A stretch of 64,000 nt of DNA, from the NCBI RefSeq assembly GCF_009931615.1, contig NZ_CP046620.1, forward strand, positions 945,501 to 1,009,500, read 5' to 3'. A program made the translations under genes and the position numbers. The first letter of the stretch is position 1. The number at the start of each line of letters is the position of its first letter. Shown in pieces: positions 16,741 to 25,471 of the stretch. The notes under the pieces are model-generated. The model saw only the letters and a list, made by a program, of their open reading frames with translations. It was not told where the DNA came from and ran no database searches. The stretch is from Algicella marina. GTDB taxonomy: Bacteria > Pseudomonadota > Alphaproteobacteria > Rhodobacterales > Rhodobacteraceae.

Positions 16741-17919
16741 ATGGTTTTCAATCTCTTTCGCAGGGCCGATGAAAGCGTGGGCGAGACCAAGGCGTCGGCG
16801 GCTGCACCGGTGATCGCGTTCCATGGCAGCGGCCGCGTAGCGTGGACGCCGCGAGACAGCGGATCACTGACGCGCAACGGCTTTGCCGGCAACCCCGTTG
16901 GCTTTCGCTGTGTGAAGATGATCGCGGAAGCGGCGGCGGCACTACCACTCGTTGTACAGGACGATAAGGCGCGCTACACGGAGCATCCGCTGGCGCGGCT
17001 CATGGCCTCTCCCAATCCGGGGCAGGGCGGTGCGGCGCTGCTGGAGGCATTCTATGGCCAGTTGCTGCTGACTGGCGACGGCTACTTCGAGGCCGCGGGC
17101 GAGACGCCCGAAGAGACCCCGAGCGAAGTTTTCGTGCTGCGATCGGACCGGATGCGGGTGATCCCCGGAGCTGATGGCTGGCCGGTTGCCTACGAGTATG
17201 CGGTTGGCGCCCGAAAGCATCGCTTCGACATGCGCGGCGGCTTTGCGCCGGTGTTGCATGTGCGCAATTTCCATCCTCATGATGATCATTACGGCCTGTC
17301 GGCGATGCAGGCGGCCGCGGCGGCGCTGGACGTGCACAATGCCGCCTCCCGTTGGTCGAAGGCGCTGCTCGACAATGCAGCCCGGCCGTCAGGCGCAATC
17401 GTCTACAAGGGGGCGGACGGGCAGGGGCACATGGGCGCCGACCAGTATTCGCGGCTGGTCGATGAACTGGCCAGCCACCACACCGGCGCCGCGAACGCCG
17501 GCAGGCCGATGCTGCTTGAAGGCGGGCTGGACTGGAAGCCGATGGGGTTCAGCCCATCGGACATGGAGTTCCAGAAGACCAAGGAAAGCGCCGCGCGGGA
17601 AATCGCACTTGCCTTTGGCGTGCCACCGATGCTGCTGGGCCTTCCGGGAGACAACACTTATGCCAACTACCAGGAGGCAAACCGTGCGTTCTATCGTTTG
17701 ACTGTGCTGCCGCTTGTAAACAAGACCGTCGCCGCGCTGTCGACCTGGCTGGAGCCACATTTCGGCAAGGATACACGGCTGATGCCGGATCTCGATCAGG
17801 TTCCGGCGTTGAGTGGCGAGCGCGAAGCGCAGTGGCGGCGCATTGGTGCCGCGGACTTTCTGACCGACGCGGAAAAGCGCAGCCTGCTTGGTCTGCCGCC
17901 GCTCGCTGATCAGCGGTGA
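16741..17919 (+). CDS. GTA portal protein (gp3)
   Basis: A 392-residue HK97-type portal, the dodecameric ring at the head vertex through which DNA enters and leaves. Features: GNPVGFRCVKMIAEAAAALPL near residues 50-70, the conserved SAMQAAAAALDVHNAASRW stretch around residue 186, and VPPMLLGLPGDNTYANYQEANRAFY around 295-320, diagnostic for phage portals. The ATG follows aggagcgggg. Its stop overlaps the GTG of gp3.5. Confidence 0.93.
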   Translation: MVFNLFRRADESVGETKASAAAPVIAFHGSGRVAWTPRDSGSLTRNGFAGNPVGFRCVKMIAEAAAALPLVVQDDKARYTEHPLARLMASPNPGQGGAALLEAFYGQLLLTGDGYFEAAGETPEETPSEVFVLRSDRMRVIPGADGWPVAYEYAVGARKHRFDMRGGFAPVLHVRNFHPHDDHYGLSAMQAAAAALDVHNAASRWSKALLDNAARPSGAIVYKGADGQGHMGADQYSRLVDELASHHTGAANAGRPMLLEGGLDWKPMGFSPSDMEFQKTKESAAREIALAFGVPPMLLGLPGDNTYANYQEANRAFYRLTVLPLVNKTVAALSTWLEPHFGKDTRLMPDLDQVPALSGEREAQWRRIGAADFLTDAEKRSLLGLPPLADQR

Positions 17920-18161
17920 GCGAGACGCGCACCCGGGGTGGCGGGTCGCGCTTCCTCTATGAACCTTTCGACCGGGCGAGCGCGCGGCTGGAAGCGCATG
18001 AGCGGGTGACTGACGAACGCTGGATCGCGTTGGAGCGGCGGCTGGAACAGATCGAGACAGGACTGGAGCGGCTTGAGCGCCGTCTTTGGTTTGCCGTTTT
18101 CGGTTGTGCCGCATTTCTGGCCGCCGATGTCGCCACCCAATTCCTAACATTCAAATCGTGA
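17916..18161 (+). CDS. GTA gp3.5-like small head protein with coiled coil and membrane-like helix
   Basis: An 81-residue protein starting at GTG inside the portal stop. Residues about 18-63 are a charged coiled coil (RLEAHERVTDERWIALERR.LEQIETGLERLERRL), followed by one hydrophobic helix (residues 61-76, FAVFGCAAFLAADVA). Position and size match gp3.5 (RCAP_rcc01685 family) of RcGTA, reported as needed for head formation. That assignment rests on synteny and general features. Confidence 0.75.
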   Translation: MSETRTRGGGSRFLYEPFDRASARLEAHERVTDERWIALERRLEQIETGLERLERRLWFAVFGCAAFLAADVATQFLTFKS

Positions 18162-18172
18162 CTGGATATTGC

Positions 18173-18727
18173 ATGTTGAGCCAACTGAGCGCGCCTGCGC
18201 TGGAAACGAAATACACAACGCTCGGAACCGAGATCGCGCTGAAGGAAGGCGTGATCGAGGGCTATGCCAGCCTGTTCGGGGCGACGGACCAGGGCGGCGA
18301 TACGGTGATGCCGGGCGCTTACAAGGCATCGCTGGCGGCAACGACGCGTCCTCGTGGGGCCGTGAAGATGCTGTGGCAGCACGACCCGCTGAAACCCATC
18401 GGTGTGTGGGACGACATTCATGAAGACGGGCGCGGCCTGTACGTGAAAGGCCGCATCCTGAAGGACGTGCAGGCCGGACGCGAGGCACTGTCACTGCTCG
18501 AGGCTGGAGCGATCGATGGGCTTTCCATTGGCTACCGCACCCGCCGTGCGGACAAGAGCGAAACCGGAGGGCGGCGCCTTCTGGAAGTGGATCTTTGGGA
18601 GGTATCGGTGGTGACGTTCCCGATGCTTCCCGAGGCGCGGGTACAGGCTACGGCGGATGCCGAGGCGCTGGATCTGGCAGGGGAACTGGCAGAGGTATTC
18701 GCCGAAGCCCGGGCCCTGATGGCATGA
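18173..18727 (+). CDS. GTA prohead protease (gp4)
   Basis: A 184-residue HK97-type serine protease that matures the capsid protein. GVIEGYASLFGATDQGGDTVMPGAY at the N-terminus, the catalytic His in LWQHDPLKPIG, and the catalytic Ser in IDGLSIGY are all present, followed by WEVSVVTFPM. The conserved sequence starts a few residues after ATG 18173; an upstream frame opening inside gp3.5 is not convincing. It lies 11 bp after gp3.5. Confidence 0.9.
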   Translation: MLSQLSAPALETKYTTLGTEIALKEGVIEGYASLFGATDQGGDTVMPGAYKASLAATTRPRGAVKMLWQHDPLKPIGVWDDIHEDGRGLYVKGRILKDVQAGREALSLLEAGAIDGLSIGYRTRRADKSETGGRRLLEVDLWEVSVVTFPMLPEARVQATADAEALDLAGELAEVFAEARALMA

Positions 18728-18801
18728 GGACGTGCCATCCCGAGGCGACGGTCAATTTCCGGCCGTTGCGCAATTGGACTGACATCACAGAGGATTACCG
18801 G

Positions 18802-19998
18802 ATGCAAAAGTCTGAGACGAAATCCCGGGCGGGCCTGTCCGCAGAGGGATCACCCGTGGCGGAAATGAAGGCCGCGATGGGCGGGTTCTTGAGTGAATTC
18901 AATGCATTTCAGGAAGACATCAAGACCAGGTTCAAGGAACAGGAAAGCCGTTTGACCATGCTCGACCGTAAATCATCTGCCGCGACGCGGCCCGCCCTTT
19001 CCCGTTCCGCAGAGGCTGATGTACCACATCGCAAGGCTTTCGGCGCCTATCTGCGCTCCGGTGACGACGATGCGCTGCGCGGGATGGAGATGGAGGAGAA
19101 GGCGCTGTCGACCGCTGTGGCCGCCGATGGCGGCTATCTGGTCGATCCGCAGACGGCCGAAAGGATCACCTCGGTGCTGCGCGGTGCCTCGTCGATCCGC
19201 AGCGTTGCCAATGTCGTATCCGTCGAGGCAACATCCTATGACGTTCTTGTGGACCATACCGATATGGGTTCCGGTTGGGCTTCCGAAACTGCCAACCTGA
19301 CGGAGACGACGACGCCACAGATCGACCGTGTCGTCATCCCGTTGCATGAGCTTTCGGCTCTGCCGAAGGCATCGCAAAGGCTTCTGGACGACAGTGCGTT
19401 CGATGTCGAGGGCTGGCTGGCCGGGCGCATCGCCGACAAGTTTGCCCGATCTGAGGGTGCGGCCTTCATTTCCGGTGACGGTGTCGACAAGCCGACCGGT
19501 TTTCTGGACTACACGCCGGTTGCCAATGACAGCTGGTCCTGGGGCAGTCTCGGATACGTTGCGACGGGAGCAGCAGGAGATTTCGCAACCTCCGACCCGG
19601 CGGACGCGATTGTCGATCTGGTCTATGCGCTGGGCGCCCAATACCGCGCCAACGCAACTTTCGTGATGAACTCCAAGACTGCGGGTGCGGTGCGCAAGAT
19701 GAAGGATGCCGACGGCCGGTTCCTCTGGTCCGACGGTATTGCCGCCGGGGAGCCGGCGCGGCTGATGGGTTACCCGGTGTTGATCGCCGAGGACATGCCG
19801 GACATTGCCGCGGATGCAACTGCGATCGCGTTCGGCGATTTCAGGGCCGGTTATACAGTGGCAGAACGCCCTGACCTGCGTATTCTGCGCGACCCCTTCA
19901 GTGCCAAGCCACATGTGCTGTTCTATGCCACCAAGCGGATCGGCGGAGATGTTAGCGACTTTGCCGCCATCAAGCTCCTGCGTTTCGCGACCAGCTGA
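18802..19998 (+). CDS. GTA major capsid protein (gp5)
   Basis: A 398-residue HK97-fold capsid protein. Residues about 15-60 are a coiled, charged scaffold-like N-terminus (EFNAFQEDIKTRFKEQESRLTMLDRK), probably removed by gp4. The fold itself runs from about residue 75 (KAFGAYLRSGDDDALRG) and includes DGGYLVDPQTAERI, LHELSALPKASQRLLDDS, FISGDGVDKPTGFL and FVMNSKTAGAVRKMKDADGRFLW. ATG 18802 follows agagg with good spacing. RcGTA builds small heads from this protein. Confidence 0.94.
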   Translation: MQKSETKSRAGLSAEGSPVAEMKAAMGGFLSEFNAFQEDIKTRFKEQESRLTMLDRKSSAATRPALSRSAEADVPHRKAFGAYLRSGDDDALRGMEMEEKALSTAVAADGGYLVDPQTAERITSVLRGASSIRSVANVVSVEATSYDVLVDHTDMGSGWASETANLTETTTPQIDRVVIPLHELSALPKASQRLLDDSAFDVEGWLAGRIADKFARSEGAAFISGDGVDKPTGFLDYTPVANDSWSWGSLGYVATGAAGDFATSDPADAIVDLVYALGAQYRANATFVMNSKTAGAVRKMKDADGRFLWSDGIAAGEPARLMGYPVLIAEDMPDIAADATAIAFGDFRAGYTVAERPDLRILRDPFSAKPHVLFYATKRIGGDVSDFAAIKLLRFATS

Positions 19999-20078
19999 GG
20001 CATCGGCCGCGCGCCCTTGTTGGCTGCGCGGCCCCATTCACACGGACGGCGGAGCAGGACGAACGGGATGATGGTGTC

Positions 20079-20387
20079 ATGAGCGGATATGTTCTTAAGA
20101 CGGCTGAGCTGCCGGTGGAATTGCCGGTCGATTGGCGGGCGCACGGGTTGGAACCTGATGAGCATGTCTGCGACGACCTTGGCTGGACGGTGATGCCGGT
20201 GACGTGCGAGCTGGATTTGGCGGTGGCAGAGCAGTTCGTTGCCGAAGACAGATCCTTTGCGCTGCTGGAGGGTGGGGTGCCGGGCACGACCTACATGGTT
20301 TCGGCACGGGTGCGAACCACCTCCCGTCGTACGCTCACCCGATCTTACGTCATTCGTATCGCCGAGCCCGTCAGCCGCGCGGCCTGA
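20079..20387 (+). CDS. Small phage-like protein between capsid and connector (possible fiber-tail adaptor)
   Basis: A 102-residue protein read in the same direction as the GTA genes, 80 bp after gp5 and 10 bp before gp6. The pattern LPVDW...LEPDEHVCDDLGWTVMP...FALLEGGVPGTTYMVSARVRTTSRRTLTRSYVIRI resembles the short beta-sandwich proteins found next to head-tail connectors in some tailed phages and sometimes named fiber-tail adaptor. I do not recall a counterpart in the R. capsulatus cluster at this place. Function is inferred only from position and the beta-rich pattern. Confidence 0.6.
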   Translation: MSGYVLKTAELPVELPVDWRAHGLEPDEHVCDDLGWTVMPVTCELDLAVAEQFVAEDRSFALLEGGVPGTTYMVSARVRTTSRRTLTRSYVIRIAEPVSRAA

Positions 20388-20397
20388 GGAAAGTATC

Positions 20398-20985
20398 ATG
20401 AACCTGACAGAAATTACGTCGCCGCCGGCGGCGGCCTACCCGGTGCGTGCGCTCGCCGATCATCTGCGGCTGGGTACCGGTTTTGCCGATGATGGCAGCC
20501 AGGATGCGCTGCTGGAGGCTTACCTTGTGGCGGCAATAGCGGCGGTGGAGGCACGGACGGGCAAGGTGATCCTGGAACGGGATTACCTCTGGGAAATCGC
20601 CCGCTGGCATTCCGGCGACCGGCAGGGCCTGCCTGTGGCCCCGGTGCAGGCAGTGAATGCGGTGTCGCTGATCGATTTCGAAGGCGGTGAGACGTTGATT
20701 GACGCTGGCCGCTACAGATTACGGCCGGATGGTCTGCGACCGGAGCTTGTGGCTGGTGTGTTGCCGGCCATACCCCACAACGGCATGGTGCGGATCGCCT
20801 TCACGGCCGGGTATGGCCCGGTGTGGGAGGACGCACCGGCGGACATCCGGCAGGCTGTGCTGTTGCTGGCGGCGCACTATTACGAGTACCGCAGCATTGA
20901 CGGGGCCGAGCGGGAAATGCCGTTCGGTGTGTCGCAATTGTTGGCACGTTTCCAGACCCTGCGGCTGACAGGAGACCGGTTGTGA
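20398..20985 (+). CDS. GTA head-tail connector/adaptor (gp6)
   Basis: A 195-residue protein with the gp6-like connector pattern: VRALADHLRLGTGF at residues 17-30, LLEAYLVAAIAAVEARTGKVI, and a C-terminal IRQAVLLLAAHYYEYR followed by a short tail. In the RcGTA structure this protein is the adaptor ring under the portal. ATG 20398 follows gagga. It overlaps the next gene by 4 bp. Confidence 0.85.
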   Translation: MNLTEITSPPAAAYPVRALADHLRLGTGFADDGSQDALLEAYLVAAIAAVEARTGKVILERDYLWEIARWHSGDRQGLPVAPVQAVNAVSLIDFEGGETLIDAGRYRLRPDGLRPELVAGVLPAIPHNGMVRIAFTAGYGPVWEDAPADIRQAVLLLAAHYYEYRSIDGAEREMPFGVSQLLARFQTLRLTGDRL

Positions 20986-21320
20986 CGGTTCCGAATCTCA
21001 ACAGGGCACTGGTTCTGGAAACCCGCCAGAACCTGGCAGACGGCGCCGGCGGGGTAGATCCCGCGTGGATGGCGCTGGGCACGCTCTGGGCGGATGTGTC
21101 GGCGCGGACGGGTACCGAGAGCGTGATCGGCGGGCGGCAAACGCCACGCCAGCGCTTCCGGATCGTGGTGCGGGCTGCCCCTTTCGGCGCCCCCTCCCGT
21201 CCGCGCCCGGATCAGCGGTTCCGGGATGGCGACCGTATCTTCAATATCAATGCCGTGACGGAATTCGATCCGCCCGGTCACTACTTGATCTGCGACTGCG
21301 AGGAAGGGGGCGTCTCATGA
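20982..21320 (+). CDS. GTA head-tail stopper (gp7)
   Basis: A 112-residue protein of the phage head-tail joining family: LNRALVLETRQNLADGAGG at the start, LGTLWADVSARTGTES, RQTPRQRFRIVVRAA, and FRDGDRIFNINAVTEFDP before the end. It starts at GTG inside the gp6 stop and ends overlapping gp8 (ATGA). By synteny with RcGTA it is the stopper ring. Confidence 0.85.
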   Translation: MTVPNLNRALVLETRQNLADGAGGVDPAWMALGTLWADVSARTGTESVIGGRQTPRQRFRIVVRAAPFGAPSRPRPDQRFRDGDRIFNINAVTEFDPPGHYLICDCEEGGVS

Positions 21321-21739
21321 GTTATCGCTATTCGGCGGCATTGCAGACGGCTGTCTACGCGGCGCTCACCGGCGATGCCGGCGTGATCGCCGTGCTGGGC
21401 GATGCGATATACGACGCGCCACTGCCCGGCCCGGCGACCGAAATTCCCGAAACCTACGCACTGATTGGTGAGGAACGGGTGCGGGACGGTTCAACCAAGA
21501 CGAACGATGGGGCGGTGCATGAACTGACCGTGTCGGTGTTCACGGCGGCTGAAGGTTTTCGCACGGCCAAGGAGGCGGCGGGGGCGATCTGTGCCGCGCT
21601 GGACGATGGAGACCTGACGCTCGACGTCGGGCATCTGGTAGCGCTGCGGTTCCTGTCTGCCCGGGCCGACAGAAAATCCGCGCGCACACCACGCCGGATC
21701 GTGCTGCGCTTTCAGGCTGTCATCGAGGCTGCCGATTAA
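21317..21739 (+). CDS. GTA tail terminator (gp8, DUF3168)
   Basis: A 140-residue protein: LQTAVYAALTGDAGVIAVLGDAIYDA, YALIGEERVRDGSTKTN, HELTVSVFTAAEGFRTAKEAAGAI. This is the DUF3168 pattern of tail-completion proteins, which cap the tail tube where it meets the head. The start overlaps the gp7 stop. A 145-bp gap without a visible gene follows. Confidence 0.85.
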   Translation: MSYRYSAALQTAVYAALTGDAGVIAVLGDAIYDAPLPGPATEIPETYALIGEERVRDGSTKTNDGAVHELTVSVFTAAEGFRTAKEAAGAICAALDDGDLTLDVGHLVALRFLSARADRKSARTPRRIVLRFQAVIEAAD

Positions 21740-21884
21740 CGTCTCTGCCGGATGCGGGCTACGGGCGCGATCGCGTGACCTACGATCTTTCCTCGCTCAG
21801 CGACACAGTCTCTGGCGTAGGCAATAACCCTTTGCCGTTCGGGCCTTTTCCGGCGGCCGGATTCACTCACAAAGGATGGCGCAC

Positions 21885-22301
21885 ATGGCGGCCCAAAAAG
21901 GCAAGGATCTTCTGCTCAAGATCGACATGACCGGTTCCGGCGGATTCGAGACCGTGGCCGGGTTGCGGGCGACGCGGATCAGCTTCAACGCGGAGACGGT
22001 CGACATAACCAACATGCAGAGCACAGGGGGCTGGCGCGAATTGCTGGCCGGGTCCGGTGTCCGATCTGCCAGCATCTCGGGTTCTGGCGTCTTCCGTGAT
22101 GAGGACACTGACGAGAAGGCGCGGCAGATTTTCTTTGACGGCACCATTCCGGTTTTCCAGGTGATCATTCCGGACTTCGGCACCGTTGAAGGACCGTTTC
22201 AGATCACGGCCATCGAATACTCCGGTGCCCATGACGGCGAGGCCGTTTATGAACTGGCACTGGCTTCCGCCGGCGAACTAGCCTTCGTGCCTGCCGAATG
22301 A
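21885..22301 (+). CDS. GTA major tail tube protein (gp9)
   Basis: A 138-residue tail tube protein of the TP901-1 type: GKDLLLKIDMTG...FETVAGLRATRISFNAETVDITNMQS, then WRELLAGSGVRSASISGSGVF and FEITAIEYSGAHDGEAVYELALAS-like C-terminal strands. ATG 21885 was preferred over ATG 21876 because the aaagga site at 21871-21876 overlaps the earlier ATG. It overlaps gp10 by 4 bp. Confidence 0.88.
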   Translation: MAAQKGKDLLLKIDMTGSGGFETVAGLRATRISFNAETVDITNMQSTGGWRELLAGSGVRSASISGSGVFRDEDTDEKARQIFFDGTIPVFQVIIPDFGTVEGPFQITAIEYSGAHDGEAVYELALASAGELAFVPAE

Positions 22302-22624
22302 GTGGCCCGGTGGTGAACGCCTATCGTGGCGAGGTCGCAATCGACGTCAATGGCGAGACACAGGTGATGCGTTTGACACTGGGTGCGCTGGCATCGCTGG
22401 AGGCGCGGCTGGAGAGCGGTTCACTGGTTGCGCTCGTCTCACGGTTCGAGGAGGGCAGCTTCCGTGCCGCGGACCTTGCGGTGCTGATTTCGGCAGGTCT
22501 GGGGATGGAAGAGGACGAAGTGTTGCGGGCCGAGTTCGGTGGCGGTCCGATGGCGGCGGCGAGGGCAGCGGCACAACTGCTGAAGGTGACATTCGCGTTG
22601 CCGGAGGCGGAGGAAAGCCAGTGA
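22298..22624 (+). CDS. GTA gp10 (probable tail assembly chaperone)
   Basis: A 108-residue protein with VNAYRGEVAIDVNGETQVMRLTLGALASLEARL at the start and a helical remainder. It matches the GTA gp10 family, whose position between the tail tube and tape-measure genes is that of tail assembly chaperones in phages. It overlaps both neighbours by 4 bp (ATGA and GTGA), so it is translationally coupled to them. Confidence 0.8.
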   Translation: MSGPVVNAYRGEVAIDVNGETQVMRLTLGALASLEARLESGSLVALVSRFEEGSFRAADLAVLISAGLGMEEDEVLRAEFGGGPMAAARAAAQLLKVTFALPEAEESQ

Positions 22625-22821
22625 GCCGCGTTGCCTGGCCAAACCTGATGGATCTCGGCATGCGGCAACTGGGCCTGCAACCTGATCTGTTCTGGGACCT
22701 GACGCCGGCGGAGTTGATGTTTCTGGCCGGCGCCGATGCGACGGGCGGGGCCTGTCTGACCCGCACCGGGCTGGACGCGTTGATGGCCAAATATCCTGAC
22801 AGGGGAGAGGGCGATGCCTGA
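22621..22821 (+). CDS. GTA gp10.1 (small tail assembly chaperone)
   Basis: A 66-residue protein starting at GTG within the gp10 stop. WPNLMDLGMRQLGLQPDLFWDLTPAELMFLAG matches the small tail-assembly chaperones that follow gp10-type genes. The end overlaps gp11 by 8 bp. Position and size equal gp10.1 of RcGTA. Confidence 0.78.
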   Translation: MSRVAWPNLMDLGMRQLGLQPDLFWDLTPAELMFLAGADATGGACLTRTGLDALMAKYPDRGEGDA

Positions 22822-23476
22822 TTTCAATGACAGTCTCGACAATCTGGAGACGCGTCTGGTCGAGCTTGAAGACACGATAACCGGGACCGAAGCGATGACG
22901 GCGGCATTCCGCGCTGAAATGGAGGATGTGGGCACGACCATGCGTGACGCCAGCGTCAGTGCCTCCGGGCTGTCCCGAAGCTTCGGGACATCGTTGAAGA
23001 ATGCCTTTACCGGACTGATCTTCGACGGCGACAAACTTTCCAATGTGATGACGCAGGTGGGGCGGAGTTTCTCCAACACGGTACTGAATGCGGCGCTGAA
23101 GCCGGTGACCGGTGCCATCGGCGGGCTGCTTTCCAGCGGCTTCGGCAATCTCTTCGGCGGCGGGTTCGCCAAGGGCGGCGTCATGACCTCGGGCCGGGTT
23201 CAGGCATTTGCCAAGGGCGGGGTCGTTGACGGACCGATGAACTTCGGACTGCGCGGCGGGCGGATCGGCTTGATGGGCGAGGCCGGGCCTGAGGCTATCA
23301 TGCCCCTGACGCGCGGAGCCGACGGGTCGCTGGGCGTGCGGGCGGCTGGCGGTAGTCGTGGCGTGCATGTGACCATGAACGTCACTACGCCCGATGTTGC
23401 CGGTTTCAGCCGCAGCCAGAGCCAGATCGCCGCGCAGATGAGCCGGGCGATGCGCCGTTCCGGCCGCAACCTTTGA
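22814..23476 (+). CDS. GTA tape measure protein (gp11)
   Basis: A 220-residue protein. The N-terminal half is helical (DNLETRLVELEDTITGTEAMTAAF), the middle is glycine-rich (AIGGLLSSGFGNLFGGGFAKGGV), and two AKGGV-type motifs plus FGLRGGRIGLMGEAGPEAIMPL are the usual tape-measure C-terminal signature. It sets tail length; at 220 residues it is very short next to phage tape measures (often over 700), in keeping with the short GTA tail. Confidence 0.88.
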   Translation: MPDFNDSLDNLETRLVELEDTITGTEAMTAAFRAEMEDVGTTMRDASVSASGLSRSFGTSLKNAFTGLIFDGDKLSNVMTQVGRSFSNTVLNAALKPVTGAIGGLLSSGFGNLFGGGFAKGGVMTSGRVQAFAKGGVVDGPMNFGLRGGRIGLMGEAGPEAIMPLTRGADGSLGVRAAGGSRGVHVTMNVTTPDVAGFSRSQSQIAAQMSRAMRRSGRNL

Positions 23477-23500
23477 TCCTCTTGCCAAGGAACCAAATCA

Positions 23501-24133
23501 ATGAACTTCCACGACGTGCGTTTTCCGGCGCGGCTTTCGTTTGGCTCCGTCGGCGGGCCGGAGCGGCGGACCGAGATCGTCTCACTTTCCAATGGTTTCG
23601 AAGAGCGAAACGCGCCTTGGGCACATTCGCGCAGGCGATATGATGCTGGAATTGGTGTGCAGTCTCTGGACGACCTGGAAAAACTTGTCGCGTTCTTCGA
23701 GGCCCGCAAGGGGCAACTCATAGGGTTTCGGTGGAAGGATTGGACAGACTACAAGTCCTGTCGTCCTTCGGGCGTACTGAGCGATCTGGATCAGGTTATC
23801 GGGACAGGCGACGGCCAGACCAGGGATTTTCAACTGGCCAAGAGCTACCGTTCCGGCAGCCATGTCTATGTGCGCCCGATAGCCAAGCCCGTGGAAGACA
23901 CGACGATCGTGGCGCTGGCAGGTGACCGCAAGATCGAGGGAAGCGACTACGAACTGGCATTGGGCTCCGGGACGATCATCTTCGATACGCCGCCACCTGT
24001 CGGCGCAGAAATCACTGCCGGGTTCGAATTCGACGTGCCGGTGCGCTTCGATGCCGACCGGATCGAGACCAGCGTCGCCAATTTCTCCGCGGGCGAAATG
24101 CCGTCAATTCCGGTCGTTGAGGTGCGGGTCTGA
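23501..24133 (+). CDS. GTA distal tail protein (gp12, DUF2460)
   Basis: A 210-residue protein: FHDVRFPARLSFGSVGGPERRTEIVSLS, NGFEERNAPWAHSRRRYDAGIG, and FFEARKGQLIGFRWKDWTDYKSC, which are the DUF2460 signature. In RcGTA this is the distal tail ring at the baseplate. It ends one base into the start of gp13. Confidence 0.9.
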   Translation: MNFHDVRFPARLSFGSVGGPERRTEIVSLSNGFEERNAPWAHSRRRYDAGIGVQSLDDLEKLVAFFEARKGQLIGFRWKDWTDYKSCRPSGVLSDLDQVIGTGDGQTRDFQLAKSYRSGSHVYVRPIAKPVEDTTIVALAGDRKIEGSDYELALGSGTIIFDTPPPVGAEITAGFEFDVPVRFDADRIETSVANFSAGEMPSIPVVEVRV

Positions 24134-25038
24134 TGGTGGTGGTCAGCGACCGGTTGAATGCACATCTGGCCAGCGGCGCCACGACGCTTGCGCGGTGTTG
24201 GAAGATCACGCGGGTGGACGGAAAGGTGTTTGGCTTCACGGATCATGACAACGATCTGAGGTTCGATGGTCTGACTTACCTGGCGAGCACCGGGATGGAT
24301 GCGCAGGCCTTGGAAATGTCCACCGGGCTGAGCGTGGATAACAGCCAGGCGGTCGGGGCGCTGTCGGCGATCGGGCTGACGGAAAGCGATATCATGGCCG
24401 GACGCTATGACGCCGCCGAGATCTGCCTGTGGTGGGCCAATTGGCAGAACGTCGAAGAGCGGATGCAATTGTTCCGGGGTACGCTGGGTGAGGTCCGCCA
24501 ACGCGGGCAAGTGTTCGAGGTCGAGTTGCGCGGTCTGGCGGAGACACTGAACCGACCGATAGGCCGGGCCTATCTGAAGACCTGTGACCTTTCTCTGGGG
24601 TCAGCTAAGTGCGGTGTCGACCTCAGCGATCCGCTCTTCGCGGTCAGCCTCTCGGCGTTGGAGGCGATGGACGGCACCCTCATGAGGGTGGGGACGCTGG
24701 CAAGCTTTCAGGAGGGCTGGTTCGGACACGGCAGGATCCTGTGGCTGACGGGGGCAAACGCCGGCATCGAGGGGCTGATCAAGCAGGACTTGGGCAGTGG
24801 TACCGCGCGGCGGATCGAGGTGTGGCAGGAGCCGCCGTTCGAAGTTAAGCCGGGTGACGGGTTCACGTTGATCGCCGGCTGTGACAAGCGGGCGCAGACC
24901 TGCCGAAAAAAATTCAATAATTTTCTGAACTTCAGAGGCTTTCCGCACATGCCGGGCGATGACTGGGTGACGGCATATCCTCGGCAGGACGAGGTGCATG
25001 ACGGGTCCGTTCGCAGGTGGACTGACAATGACCTTTGA
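24133..25038 (+). CDS. GTA tail hub protein (gp13, DUF2163)
   Basis: A 301-residue DUF2163 protein: LARCWKITRVDGKVFGFTDHDNDLRFDGLTY, VDNSQAVGALSAIGLTESDI, and a C-terminal GCDKRAQTCRKKFNNFLNFRGFPHMPG, a Cys pair region typical of the family. It forms the tail hub in RcGTA. The start overlaps the gp12 stop by 1 bp and the end overlaps gp14 by 11 bp. Confidence 0.9.
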   Translation: MVVVSDRLNAHLASGATTLARCWKITRVDGKVFGFTDHDNDLRFDGLTYLASTGMDAQALEMSTGLSVDNSQAVGALSAIGLTESDIMAGRYDAAEICLWWANWQNVEERMQLFRGTLGEVRQRGQVFEVELRGLAETLNRPIGRAYLKTCDLSLGSAKCGVDLSDPLFAVSLSALEAMDGTLMRVGTLASFQEGWFGHGRILWLTGANAGIEGLIKQDLGSGTARRIEVWQEPPFEVKPGDGFTLIAGCDKRAQTCRKKFNNFLNFRGFPHMPGDDWVTAYPRQDEVHDGSVRRWTDNDL

Positions 25039-25471
25039 TCAGCAGATCGTGGCGGCGGCACGGACATGGATCGGCACTCCCTACGTGCATCAGGCCAGTT
25101 GCCGCGGGGCGGGGGCGGATTGCCTTGGCCTTTTGCGTGGCGTCTGGCGGGAAGTTCTGGGCGCCGAGCCGGAAGCTGTTCCGGCCTACACGGCTGACTG
25201 GTCAGAAACCGACGGGGTGGAACGCTTGTTACCGGCGGCAGGCCGACATCTTCACGCGGTGGCCTGGGATGACCGGGCGCCGGGCGATGTGCTGATCTTC
25301 CGAATGCGGCGGACTGGCGTAGCCAAGCATGTGGGATTGCTTTCATCGCTGAGGCCGGTGCCCGAATTCATTCACGCCTACAGTGGGCGGGGCGTCGTCG
25401 CCTCGCCCTTATCCACCGCCTGGGCGCATCGCGTGGCCGGGGTATTTCGATTTCCTGACAGGAGCGACTGA
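25028..25471 (+). CDS. GTA tail peptidase, NlpC/P60 family (gp14)
   Basis: A 147-residue cell-wall hydrolase that probably helps the particle cross the recipient's peptidoglycan. Catalytic Cys in GAGADCLGLLRGVW and catalytic His in AKHVGLL. ATG 25028 lies within the end of gp13, preceded by caggtgga; a start at 24998 would add ten residues with no support. The stop overlaps gp15. Confidence 0.9.
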   Translation: MTFDQQIVAAARTWIGTPYVHQASCRGAGADCLGLLRGVWREVLGAEPEAVPAYTADWSETDGVERLLPAAGRHLHAVAWDDRAPGDVLIFRMRRTGVAKHVGLLSSLRPVPEFIHAYSGRGVVASPLSTAWAHRVAGVFRFPDRSD

